DNA of 64,000 nt from Torulaspora globosa (Eukaryota > Ascomycota > Saccharomycetes > Saccharomycetales > Saccharomycetaceae). The stretch is from the NCBI RefSeq assembly GCF_014133895.1, contig NC_050733.1, positions 558,001 to 622,000 of the forward strand, read 5' to 3'. This document shows positions 28,401-37,384 of this stretch, piece after piece; within the stretch, counting starts at the first letter, position 1, and each line of letters opens with the position of its first letter. The translations under genes and the position numbers were made by a program. The notes beneath the pieces are model-generated. The model had not been told where the DNA came from. It saw only the letters and a program-made list of their open reading frames with translations, and ran no database searches.

Positions 28401-30182
28401 ATGGTGAGAGTCTACGGTAAGCGAAGTCGATCATGGACGTACGATAGTAGCCAATATGGTGATGAGTCAATGGTGGAACTAAGCGATGATGGAGAAATTG
28501 AAGAGATCAAGCAGCCGGTTACAGCAAATGAGCCGGATAATATCACATTGAGCCGTCAAGATGAGTCTAATGATGCTGACGAAGAATCTTTGCGCATAAG
28601 CTCGAGTACGGTGAGTTTTATCCGTGATACTTGCAATGCAACAAGCACTAGTGTCGCTATGGATGATGATATCTCACCATTGAAGGCTTTCGACTTCCTG
28701 CAAGGTCGCTCAGCAGTAAAGAAGAGGAAAACAAATTACAAGAAGGTCAGCGTTGGGGAATGTGAAGATCCCGAGGCTCCCAATGGATCTGAAAGCTCAA
28801 TAGATAAAACGGTTGATAGGCTCAATCAATTCCTGGCATCTCTCCAGCCAGCTAATGCAGAGGACCAAATCAAGGATCAATTTGAGCGGGAGCTGAAAAA
28901 GTCGGTAGAGGAAGATTATTCATGTTCTTTTGATAAGGTGATGTATGACCGGTCGCGAACGATTCTGTTTAATGAAGATGAGGATGGGATTGAGGTCCAA
29001 GAACCGGATCAGCAAACGGAGGTTGCAGCAGAAATACCCAAGACAGGCCGAAAAGCTGGTAAGCATTTGACACATCATTATAAGGAGCTGAAGAATATAG
29101 GTGAAGTTGTAAAGTATCAGGATGAATTGCAGTTTCTTACGGATGAATCACCGTCCAAAATTAACATTGAAACCTTCATTTCAAGGTTCCTTGGCCTGGC
29201 GATGGCGATAGAGCAAGATGAAGAGTTTCTTGAGTACATTAACCGACACGCAGCAAATGAAATTTGCCGCTGGTGCTTCTCCAAGGAACTCAATAGGCAT
29301 CCGGTGGTCACACTGCTACAGTCTTTTTTGCTGACCAAAGTACGACTGCCGCCGGAATATCCCCCGTCAGACTTCGAACATTTAGTCGTTTTGTCTCTAG
29401 GCTGCGATGAACCCCCATCCATACATTCCTTGACCGGCAAGCTGAGGCGTATGAACCTAACAGACTTCCTAAACAAGACTGGAAAAAAGTCCGCCCAAGA
29501 TTACTCTCTGCAGCTATGCCTCAATTATCCAGATCAATTATTGTCACAAGAAGTGACGAGACGAATCCTCGATATTGCTATTCAGAGAGATCTTGATCAG
29601 GAATCTAGTTCCGTACTTTTTCCGCTTGTTGAGCATATACTATCATCAGGCTCACCTGTCGTAGGTGACACCTCAAGTATTCTTCTGGGCAGCCTGATAT
29701 GTGCGCTGCCCAAGCAATGCTGTAACGAGGATTTAGTAAAGTCACTGATAATGCTATCCAATGAGAACAAGGTACTGACCGAAGCGCCAGTAGAGCAAAA
29801 GCAGAAGCTAATGCATTGTTCGCTAGGCTTTATATTGAGGCACATCCACCCCATAGCGGATTCAACAGCAGACCTCGTCATCCTATACCTGGGGCTTTTA
29901 CTCAACATGTTAGATGTTTGTGACGCACGACTGTTCGAGAAGCAGCAACTAGATCACGCAAGAAAGCTGTTGCCTAGTATCTCAACTAGTGATACAGATC
30001 CATTTATTGTCTGTATGTACTCTTTGAACCTTGCTCATATACTATTTGGTGCAGGAGAGCGACTACATGAGGAAGAGAAAGACCTACTAATGAGGATCTT
30101 GAATTCCTACGATAAAGAAGGCATAAATATCAATCAAGCTATACGGGATCAAGTCAAGGCTGCTTTGAATAATTTTCTATAA
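28401..30182 (+). CDS. RAD61: Cohesin regulator Rad61 (Wapl homologue)
   Basis: Nuclear protein that opens the cohesin ring and controls cohesion with Pds5. It has 593 aa (647 in S. cerevisiae). The first 230 residues are acidic, low in complexity and probably disordered, with a basic KKRKTNYKK cluster. The C-terminal half is all-helical and matches the Wapl domain pattern, for example VVTLLQSFLLTKVRLPPEYP and LLNMLDVCDARLFEKQQLDH. The N-terminal MVRVYGKRSRSWTYD is typical of yeast Rad61. Convergent with PDX3 with 42 bp between stops. Confidence 0.93.
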   Translation: MVRVYGKRSRSWTYDSSQYGDESMVELSDDGEIEEIKQPVTANEPDNITLSRQDESNDADEESLRISSSTVSFIRDTCNATSTSVAMDDDISPLKAFDFLQGRSAVKKRKTNYKKVSVGECEDPEAPNGSESSIDKTVDRLNQFLASLQPANAEDQIKDQFERELKKSVEEDYSCSFDKVMYDRSRTILFNEDEDGIEVQEPDQQTEVAAEIPKTGRKAGKHLTHHYKELKNIGEVVKYQDELQFLTDESPSKINIETFISRFLGLAMAIEQDEEFLEYINRHAANEICRWCFSKELNRHPVVTLLQSFLLTKVRLPPEYPPSDFEHLVVLSLGCDEPPSIHSLTGKLRRMNLTDFLNKTGKKSAQDYSLQLCLNYPDQLLSQEVTRRILDIAIQRDLDQESSSVLFPLVEHILSSGSPVVGDTSSILLGSLICALPKQCCNEDLVKSLIMLSNENKVLTEAPVEQKQKLMHCSLGFILRHIHPIADSTADLVILYLGLLLNMLDVCDARLFEKQQLDHARKLLPSISTSDTDPFIVCMYSLNLAHILFGAGERLHEEEKDLLMRILNSYDKEGININQAIRDQVKAALNNFL

Positions 30183-30224
30183 GTAGTTAACGTCTTATGA
30201 AAGTGCAAGAAAGTGAGCGGTCTC

Positions 30225-30911
30225 TCAAGGTGCCAGACGAACTCTGATCCAAGGATCATGTTCGCTCTTTCTTGTATACGAAAAACGATCATGTAAACGA
30301 TTAGGTCTGCCCTGCCAAAATTCAATCTCCAATGGGACAACTCTTAGACCTCCCCAGTAATCGGGACAGGGTATATCCGCAACACCTTCAAATCTTTCTT
30401 CGTTCTTCTTGGCTAAGGCATTGAGTTCCTGTCTGTCTTTAATTACATGCGATTGAGGTGATGACCAAGCACCGACCTTGGAGCCACGAGGTCTGGTTTT
30501 GAAATAACGCTCAGAGGTCTCGCGGTTAACGTGTTCAGTGAAACCTTCGATTCTCACCTGTCTTTGTAGATCCTTCCAAAAGAAGGTGATTGCAGCATGG
30601 GGATTCGTCTTAATATCGTGAGCTTTTTTAGAAGTTCCCCAATTGGAGTAAATCGTAAATCCACGATGGTCTAGCTCTTTAAACAGTAAAACCCTTGACG
30701 AAACTCTTCCGCTGGGCAACTCAGCAGAAGCAAAATTAATCGCTTCAGGAAGTGTCTCCGATTTATCAGCTCTAGCCTCGGCAAACCATTTGGCAAATTG
30801 GTCGATCGGATCCTCTGCTAATTGTGACTCTTCCAGGGAGAACTTGTCATATTGGTAAGTGTCTGGAGCAAAAATGATCGGTGTTTGAGTTCTCTCAGAA
30901 TCTTCAGCCAT
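30225..30911 (-). CDS. PDX3: Pyridoxamine 5'-phosphate oxidase
   Basis: FMN enzyme that oxidises pyridoxine or pyridoxamine 5'-phosphate to pyridoxal 5'-phosphate. It has 228 aa, the S. cerevisiae length. Seen: SLEESQLAEDPIDQFAKWF near the start, the FMN-binding SSRVLLFKELDHRGFTIYSN, KSxxI-type NPHAAITFFWKDLQRQVRI, RPRGSKVGAWSSPQS, and the C-terminal substrate motif RPNRLHDRF and WIRVRLAP. It is next to PSF1/RAD61 here, while in S. cerevisiae it sits beside HMT1 on chromosome II, another sign of interleaved ancestral order. Confidence 0.98.
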   Translation of the reverse strand: MAEDSERTQTPIIFAPDTYQYDKFSLEESQLAEDPIDQFAKWFAEARADKSETLPEAINFASAELPSGRVSSRVLLFKELDHRGFTIYSNWGTSKKAHDIKTNPHAAITFFWKDLQRQVRIEGFTEHVNRETSERYFKTRPRGSKVGAWSSPQSHVIKDRQELNALAKKNEERFEGVADIPCPDYWGGLRVVPLEIEFWQGRPNRLHDRFSYTRKSEHDPWIRVRLAP

Positions 30912-32675
30912 TGAATCAACGATTGATCGAAATTTAGTGCTTTAGGCTTTCTACCAAATACTTGGCCTCTATTTCAAAGTGGTTTATTTTATAATGTGGT
31001 AATAAAGTCCAATTGGCTGTTATTTAAGCACGCGCTATTACAGGAGTCAATGCTTTAAGAGAGAAAGTGCTAGATCTCTGACCCTTTCAGCTTGTTATTC
31101 CAATATCAAGATCCTGGGAATGCCATCACGTAGTGAGACAGCTTGGATCTTGAGATTGCTTTCATTATCGCGGAGGATTACCACGCCAAAGTCCTTAGGA
31201 AAAGGTCTGTCGAAAGACATATCTGCAGTCGATCCCTCAATAATATATCAGCTCAAGTCGGTCTACAGAGTTCCAGTAAATAATGATATCTGTGGATCTC
31301 GTCGGTCGACTGTCGAAGTTTAACGTTCTGGCGGGCCAGAGTTAACAAGCCAAGATGTGCCAAATCGGCCACTTTTAAGATTGAATAGCGTTGGGAGATG
31401 ACCGGCCTCATCCGCTTAGCAGTCCGTTGTTGGCTTAGTCTTCAAGGAAGAGTACTCATTGCTTCGCCAAGACTTTCTCACATCTATGTTACTGCAATAA
31501 ATTCAAGAGTTCCTGCCAGACAGCGAATCATCACAAGTGGATGCTGCGATAGCGTACCGGGATGACGGCGTGCCAGTTACGTGCTGGTAGTTTTTTTTTT
31601 CCATTCGTCTAGGTCGAATGGTGATCAAAAAGGTGCCAAAAAATGAAATCGTCGAGTCAATCAGTCATTCCTGAAGTGGTGCACACGAGCCATCGCCACT
31701 TGAATCAGTGGCTTTGCATCCTTAAAATTACAAAAAGCCAGATGCAAATGCCAGCACCGTATTGATGCCATACAACATCTCCAATCCATGAATGACAGAT
31801 CAAAAGGCAGATCAATCACCTCCTTCCATTACCGTACGCCAATGTTAGTTTCACGTCGCATCCGGTAAATAAGTTTTACCCTTTAATCGGTAGGGAAATG
31901 CTTACTGAAAAGAAACCGCCCAGAGGCCCTTCCTTAGCACGCCACTCTGTTCTGCCATTGAAGCTCATGAGACTTTGTGACAAGCTAAATTAGCTTTGCC
32001 GTGAATTTCAAGCGGTGCGATGGAACTTTCGACGGGGTTAACGATAAATCAAGCCAAATCCATTGAATGGGTAATTCCGTTTTGCAAGCTGGATTCAAAC
32101 CCAAGAAAGCCCCAACTTTTGCGAGAAATTGCAATTGAATATCAATCGCCCTCATTAGCGCTCCAGGTTGACATCTATGAACAAAACGGCAAATACCAGG
32201 TGAACGAACTCTGTAATTGTAATTTTACCGTTAAGGTTGTTGTGTGGTGTAAGGTTGTTGTAAGCGATTGTTAACCAAATAACCGGGAAATTGGTGTGAA
32301 ACGAAACGATCCAGGTTGCTCTGCAATTGATCCCAGGTCATTGTTAAGTACCTATAGGTCCTCCGCCAAGCAAAACGAACCCAAACTTCTCACCAGTTTC
32401 CCATCGCTTCCCCGGAGCCCTTGGAAACATAACTGTTATAAACGGCAGTACCACATGGTGAGGTTATCATCGATTAATCTAAGCACCTACTCGCTTGTTG
32501 ATTGTATAAGTGTATCAAAGAATGGAAGAGCCTCTGCAACAGACTGGATTTTTATAAGCGAGTTTTTTCGTGTGATGTGATCTGGATCTGGAGGACAGTT
32601 AAATTAGCCGCCCAAGTTCTCTTGTTAGTTATTTATCACATTAGAAAGAAAGTTAGATACTCCATTTGATATTAG
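30912..32675. other. Long gene-free stretch between PDX3 and the HED1 candidate, 1764 bp
   Basis: The longest gap of the left half, between two divergent genes. No ORF above 84 codons and no family resemblance; the small frames near 31120, 32020 and 32296 look random. It holds a T-rich run near 31590, a 12-bp direct repeat TAAGGTTGTTGT (32232-32243 and 32250-32261), and a URS1-like site near its right end. It may contain a decayed gene or a non-coding transcript; nothing decides this. Confidence 0.5.
32605..32614 (-). promoter_or_regulatory. URS1-like Ume6 site before the HED1 candidate
   Basis: TAGCCGCCCA differs from the URS1 consensus TAGCCGCCGA in one base and keeps the AGCCGCC core. It lies about 62 bp before the ATG at 32676. 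URS1 represses meiotic genes in mitosis and activates them early in meiosis. Confidence 0.55.
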
Positions 32676-33227
32676 ATGGCCAAAGTTCATATGAGAAGAA
32701 GTTTAACTACTGCGGAAGCTGTCGAAGAAGCCCAGCTGAGGCGAGTTGCAGACAGAGCGGCAACGATGTCCCCTCGGATCCCTTCCGTCCAACTGGTCCA
32801 AAAGAGTCTAGATAGAATGGGACTATACGAGCGCGAGGATTCGATGATGGAACAAGATGAAGCTTCCGTTGATGATAGTGTAGAAAGAGTTGTGATCGAC
32901 TTGGAGAGGCCGGCTTCTAAAAATGCAGAGCAGGACGAGAATTATAACGAAAGATCTGATGGTTCTACATACACTGAAAAGGATTCTGAAAAGTCATCGC
33001 CATCTGATGATGAGGCAAACTGCACGGAGCAGACTTGGGAAACCGGAACTGCAGAAACGTCAGTGGATGACTCCCAGCTGTCTGAATGGGTCCACAAACC
33101 ACTTAAGGACCTTATATTTAAAACGAACAAAAGATTCTATGACATCGATTCAAACAAGGTCAGGTACAAAGTTGGTTTATCTCGGAGGGCAGCGATGATT
33201 CCAAGTCTTCACCGAAAAAAAGAGTAA
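32676..33227 (+). CDS. HED1: Candidate Hed1, meiotic Rad51 regulator (by position)
   Basis: A 183-aa hydrophilic protein. Residues 60-140 are acidic and Ser/Thr/Glu-rich, probably disordered; the C terminus is compact and basic (KPLKDLIFKTNKRFYDIDSN, then SRRAAMIPSLHRKKE). I do not recognise it by sequence. The call rests on place and strand: it lies between RAD61/PDX3 and DAD1 on the plus strand, where S. cerevisiae has HED1 (YDR014W-A, 162 aa), and a URS1-like site sits in its promoter. Hed1 binds Rad51 in meiosis and blocks its partnership with Rad54. If the call is wrong, it is still a likely gene, because the frame starts with ATG and is flanked by compact intergenic sequence. Confidence 0.6.
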   Translation: MAKVHMRRSLTTAEAVEEAQLRRVADRAATMSPRIPSVQLVQKSLDRMGLYEREDSMMEQDEASVDDSVERVVIDLERPASKNAEQDENYNERSDGSTYTEKDSEKSSPSDDEANCTEQTWETGTAETSVDDSQLSEWVHKPLKDLIFKTNKRFYDIDSNKVRYKVGLSRRAAMIPSLHRKKE

Positions 33228-33260
33228 GCAGTCAGGAATTACAACACTGGAGCTTGATCT

Positions 33261-33566
33261 TTATTCTTGCGGCAAGGTCTTGTCCTTATTGCTCTCCTGG
33301 GAGCCGATGGGCTCTTCCAGATCGCGGTTCAGGCCGTCATAGAATGTCTTCCACAGATCGGATACGCTTTCAAATTCCTTTCCCACGGCAATGGAATTTT
33401 CCAAAGAGATATTCAGCGTATTCAAACTATTTAGAATGGAATCCATTGTGTTGTTGATATCCTGTATTATTAAGTCCCGTTGCTCTATGAAATACTTATC
33501 AGCGGGGCTCACGGTCGAGCTCTTTTTCTCAATCACCTCATCATTCTCATCGTTAGTGGAACTCAT
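33261..33566 (-). CDS. DAD1: DASH/Dam1 complex subunit Dad1
   Basis: Subunit of the ten-protein Dam1/DASH ring that couples kinetochores to microtubules. It has 101 aa from the first ATG (94 in S. cerevisiae); the frame extends upstream only via TTG. Diagnostic segments are ADKYFIEQRDLIIQDINNTM, SLNTLNISLENSIAVGKEFE and SVSDLWKTFYDGL, a helical, coiled-coil type sequence. The tail is acidic and polar. It faces the HED1 candidate tail to tail with 33 bp between, and precedes KCS1 as YDR016C precedes YDR017C. Confidence 0.96.
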   Translation of the reverse strand: MSSTNDENDEVIEKKSSTVSPADKYFIEQRDLIIQDINNTMDSILNSLNTLNISLENSIAVGKEFESVSDLWKTFYDGLNRDLEEPIGSQESNKDKTLPQE

Positions 33567-33973
33567 TGCATTTAATACAGTGGTTTTGGTTAACAATATT
33601 CGACTTCACCTATCTACCTGCTGAACCTACCTTTGTTTAGGTAAAGCAGCCTTCCATTACCCGATTTTGAGTTTTTTCACTGCAGGCTATAAAAGGCGTG
33701 TTTCATACTGGCAAGTCAACTCATGTACTTCTCCTTCACGATAGTAAAATAACAATATTGTCCAGTATCATTGGCTGTCCGAGTTTCGCCAACACCAGGA
33801 CGGTCTCTCTAAGCTGGTAGATAATTATTTGGACAACTTAAGTTCCGCTGTGGAAATGTCCTGTTTTCTATAGCTTTACTGTGGTTCGAACATCTTGAGA
33901 TTTGTGCTATTTGATAATTACACTCTTGAACACCTAGATAACTATGGGCTATGGGCTGTCCCTGATCCTCGCT
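33567..33973. other. DAD1 promoter and KCS1 downstream region, 407 bp
   Basis: No gene is supported. A short inverted repeat TACCT-N6-AGGTA lies near 33630-33645. Confidence 0.45.
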
Positions 33974-36421
33974 TCAATCGCTGACGTCGGCTTCATCACT
34001 GTATCGGGGCTCTAAATCGAATATTAGCTCGTACTTCCTCCATTTAGTTCTTAGCTCGCTATTTGGATTGTTAAAGTCCTCTTCGTTCTCCTTATCAAGC
34101 TGGTCCAACCACTCCCAGTTAGCATCGAATTTCTCCTTATGCTCTTCGAGGAAGCGAGTTAATTCATCGTCGTTGTTAGAGAGTGGAACGTCACCTGTCA
34201 AGTAGTTCCAAATCGACATGAGATAAAACCTGAGACTGCGTACTCCCCGTAGAAACCCGCGGTCCTCGATCTCAGGATTTTTTGGAGGTATGCGAAAGGA
34301 TTCATAACCTTGTGTCAGACTATCCTTTGTGACACAGCGGGCAAAATCGATTAAATTTACTTTGACCCTACACCGCTTATTTCCTGGGTTCTGACCATCA
34401 TACATTAACAATAGCGAGGATCCATAAAGTCGATAACCCTTCAAGGCGCTAATTTCGACCGCCAAAGTATCCAGTTGCCTTATCAGTCTCGGGATTTGCA
34501 TGATAATGCTGGCTATCCGCCGCCCATCGTAGATAAATCGGGCGAGAACTCTGGTGAACTGCCAACCTATTTTGACTCGTCTTCCGAAATACTTATCCCT
34601 CGTGATATAGTAAGTTTGATTCCAGATCTTCAAGCCACAAACGCGTACCCCGAGCTTTCTTGAAGTAGTCTTTCGACATTTCTCCCGCTGAGAGAGCTGC
34701 TTGCTGCGTGTGGCATCTACGCCGTATTGCCTTGTTCCCATCTTCAAGTCCAGCGCACAAGGCTTGTTCAGTTTCCTCGTCAGATCTTCGAGAAGAATGA
34801 ACTTGGAGACAATCGACTGATCTTCGAAAGTGACAGAATCTTCATTTTTCTTGTCCTGCGCGCTTGAAATGTCCGCTTCAGGCAGCCGATTTCTTTTCAA
34901 CTCCGGGTCCTCGATATCGTCATCCATCTCAAAAACACCTCCTTCGTTAGTCATCCGGTCGACTGGTAAGAAGAGTGGCGAAATCGCTTCATTCGGTTGC
35001 AACAGAGGGGAACTCTTAGTGCTGCACCGTGGAGATTCATGAGCTGAGCTCCTGGCATTTTCCCTAGCAATTTCCTTCCGTTCCAGCTGTTTCAAATCCA
35101 TCACGGAGTTCGGGCTGCTAATAGCGTTCGAGATGCTCTCCTTAGCGGTCTTCTTAAGCAACGGCGAGTTCGAAGCATGCGTGGGCAAATTTCTTAGCGA
35201 CTGGTTTGAGTTGCGTCGTGAGCTCCCATGCGACGATGCACGATCCTTCTTGCTCAGCCGCCTTGGCCTCGAACACGAAGAATACGTCGGCGCAAACACT
35301 TCCTGCAACACCAGTTCTTTCAGTTTCGTGTTAACAGTCGTGGAGCCCGACAAGTTTACACGGTTGTCGTTGCTGTCACAGGGCAGCGACCGACGGCTGC
35401 CCTGATGCGAATACAAGAAAGAATCGCTCGGCGCTGAACTTGGCGATTGCGGGTACCAATTTTGCATGAACCCGGGGATCATGTGTCTATTATCGTCCAG
35501 CACCACTTCTGACAGTGCCGGTCTCTGGTGGCTCGCCTCCAAGTACTCCGAGTCGCAGGGACACGTGTGAACCTGCTTCAACCGGCAGCCGAAATTCCCG
35601 TCAACGTCGACGCACTCGCTTTTCTCTCGCGCATCGCACCCCTTCTTCCTCTTGACACCCTTTGAGTTAGCCAGATGCTTCAGATACTCCTCTCTGCTGT
35701 GGAAATGCTGTCTCACGTTCAGCACCCCTATGTACCGCGGCATGAACTGCAGCAGCTCCTTGTGCTTTATCTCTATGTTTTCGTACCACTCGTTTTCCCG
35801 ATTGACCAGCGCCTTGCACACCGCTCTCTTCGAGAACCGGAAGATAGCCGTATGCCCGCCGACGTTGTTGGTGAAAGGCTGCAGCTCCACCGCCAGAGGA
35901 TACTCCGCTCCCTGCTCCTCGTCCTCGTCCTCGTCCGACTCCAGCGCCTCCGAAAGGTCCTCCCCGGTCGACTCCCGCGGCACCTCGCCCGCCGAAAGCT
36001 TCGGCACCGCTTCCTCCACGGACCCTTGCTCCAGCTTCGCGCTCTCCGCCAGCTCCTTGGCCTTGTGTGGGTAGTACGTGGCCGAAGAGACAGCTTTCAA
36101 CCCGTTGCACTCCTCCTCCGGCCTCTTTGCCCGGTTCCCCGCCGTCCCGTCCTCCTTCGTTCGCGAGAACTTGCGCCGCGGAACCGTCGAACTCTTGTAA
36201 TGCGTGTCATACAGCGACACAGACTTGCGTCTCCTGGGTTCCACATCCCGTTCCACAACCTCACCATCGGTGATCCCTTCGTCATCTCTAAAGATCCTCA
36301 AATACGTGCTCGCCTTCCTCCCATGGATCACATTCGACACCCTCTTCTTATCAGAACCGTTCGTATCCTTCAGCGAACCGACTGCCTCTTCCGATCGTTC
36401 CCCACCCTCATGACTCATCAT
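33974..36421 (-). CDS. KCS1: Inositol hexakisphosphate kinase Kcs1
   Basis: Makes inositol pyrophosphates (5-InsP7) from InsP6; affects phosphate sensing, vacuoles and telomeres. It has 815 aa, shorter than the roughly 1050 of S. cerevisiae, mostly through a shorter disordered N-terminal half. The inositol-polyphosphate-kinase domain occupies about 530-800 and shows the PxxxDxKxG motif (P554, D558, K560, G562), then YGSSLLLMYDG and LIDFARC with D692 as metal ligand. An early conserved block, LQPFTNNVGGHTAIFRFSKR, precedes a long Ser-rich linker. The 5' third is notably GC-rich with acidic runs. It is the last gene of the chromosome II/IV block. Confidence 0.96.
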   Translation of the reverse strand: MMSHEGGERSEEAVGSLKDTNGSDKKRVSNVIHGRKASTYLRIFRDDEGITDGEVVERDVEPRRRKSVSLYDTHYKSSTVPRRKFSRTKEDGTAGNRAKRPEEECNGLKAVSSATYYPHKAKELAESAKLEQGSVEEAVPKLSAGEVPRESTGEDLSEALESDEDEDEEQGAEYPLAVELQPFTNNVGGHTAIFRFSKRAVCKALVNRENEWYENIEIKHKELLQFMPRYIGVLNVRQHFHSREEYLKHLANSKGVKRKKGCDAREKSECVDVDGNFGCRLKQVHTCPCDSEYLEASHQRPALSEVVLDDNRHMIPGFMQNWYPQSPSSAPSDSFLYSHQGSRRSLPCDSNDNRVNLSGSTTVNTKLKELVLQEVFAPTYSSCSRPRRLSKKDRASSHGSSRRNSNQSLRNLPTHASNSPLLKKTAKESISNAISSPNSVMDLKQLERKEIARENARSSAHESPRCSTKSSPLLQPNEAISPLFLPVDRMTNEGGVFEMDDDIEDPELKRNRLPEADISSAQDKKNEDSVTFEDQSIVSKFILLEDLTRKLNKPCALDLKMGTRQYGVDATRSKQLSQREKCRKTTSRKLGVRVCGLKIWNQTYYITRDKYFGRRVKIGWQFTRVLARFIYDGRRIASIIMQIPRLIRQLDTLAVEISALKGYRLYGSSLLLMYDGQNPGNKRCRVKVNLIDFARCVTKDSLTQGYESFRIPPKNPEIEDRGFLRGVRSLRFYLMSIWNYLTGDVPLSNNDDELTRFLEEHKEKFDANWEWLDQLDKENEEDFNNPNSELRTKWRKYELIFDLEPRYSDEADVSD

Positions 36422-37384
36422 CGACCATCGAGTACTCTATCTGCCTCTCACTGAAAGTGGTCTAACCCTTCGTACAACGCTTTGTTTTCAATTTTTCCTA
36501 TCACGTATCGTTGACTACAAACAGCCAAAGCCTGAACTACAGTCCTACACTACCGACTCCACGAGAAGTCCACAAGATGTCTTGTCCTCTACAACCGCAC
36601 ACGCGCTGCCACCGCTTCATCGCTTGCTACTTACGCGAGCAACGTGCTCCCAGCACGTGTGCCGAGCGTACTGCAATCGACCGCTGGAGCTCTTACTTCT
36701 ACTGCGAACGGCCGGCTGTGCTGCGAGCACACGACCTCGCTACAGCCCTGTGCAGTGCTCCAGTACACATATGTGTGCTGGAGGCGCTGCTTAATGGGTT
36801 GAACGTGTGGTGTAGGGGTCACCGCGTACGACCAATCGCACGTGCGGGTTACCCGCTATTTCCATTATTTTCGTCATGGAGCACTCGAGACCGGACCCCG
36901 TTATTGAGTACTTGTTCAAAGTAACCGGGTAATAGCTCTGTTCCAACTGGGTATTGCGAAACGTACCTGTCGTATAGAGTGAGAGTAACAGAACTAGCGG
37001 CTAAACATGAATTGACGTCGCAGCGGACAGCAATGAGGTAAATACATATCTTTAAAGATGAGGGTTCGAACAAAAACACGTCAATAACGAGGTCATGTTT
37101 CGAGTACTCAACGATGAAAATCATGGAAAATAGCAGGTAACTCGTTCTGCACATCGTGAACCTCGAATAATATTTCGGACTATTTGTAGATAGTGATAAA
37201 CTCAGAATTGCTCGAAATGGCGCGTAGGTGTATGTTTATACGGGTCATAAAGGCAGCTACTGCGAGGGCTTTCCCTCACCACTGAATTTTGGAGGTTTGC
37301 TTGCGTTTGGAATATTCTGGTTGCTCATAATGACAGTTTCAACCATGGTGGATGCTTAGTATTGAGGTTGGGTCGGAACGTGTG
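36422..37384. other. KCS1 upstream spacer up to the retroelement relic, 963 bp
   Basis: A G/C-rich part (36600-36900) gives way to A/T-rich sequence. A 137-codon frame (36511-36924) opens with ATG but looks random. Two Reb1-type sites are present. No LTR end, primer-binding site or tRNA gene could be recognised before the relic. Confidence 0.5.
36844..36932. promoter_or_regulatory. Two candidate Reb1 sites
   Basis: GCGGGTTACCCGC at 36844-36856 is a perfect 13-bp palindrome around a central T and contains TTACCCG. CCGGGTAA at 36925-36932 is the same site on the other strand. Reb1 positions nucleosomes and can stop Pol II, so these may insulate the KCS1 promoter. Confidence 0.5.

Noticed and set aside
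32020..32580. Small open frames in the PDX3-HED1 gap as a degenerate gene
   Set aside because: They are in different frames without shared similarity to any protein; nothing ties them together.
36511..36924. 137-codon ATG frame upstream of KCS1
   Set aside because: Composition (many Cys, His, Arg) and lack of any motif fit chance reading of a GC-rich promoter region.
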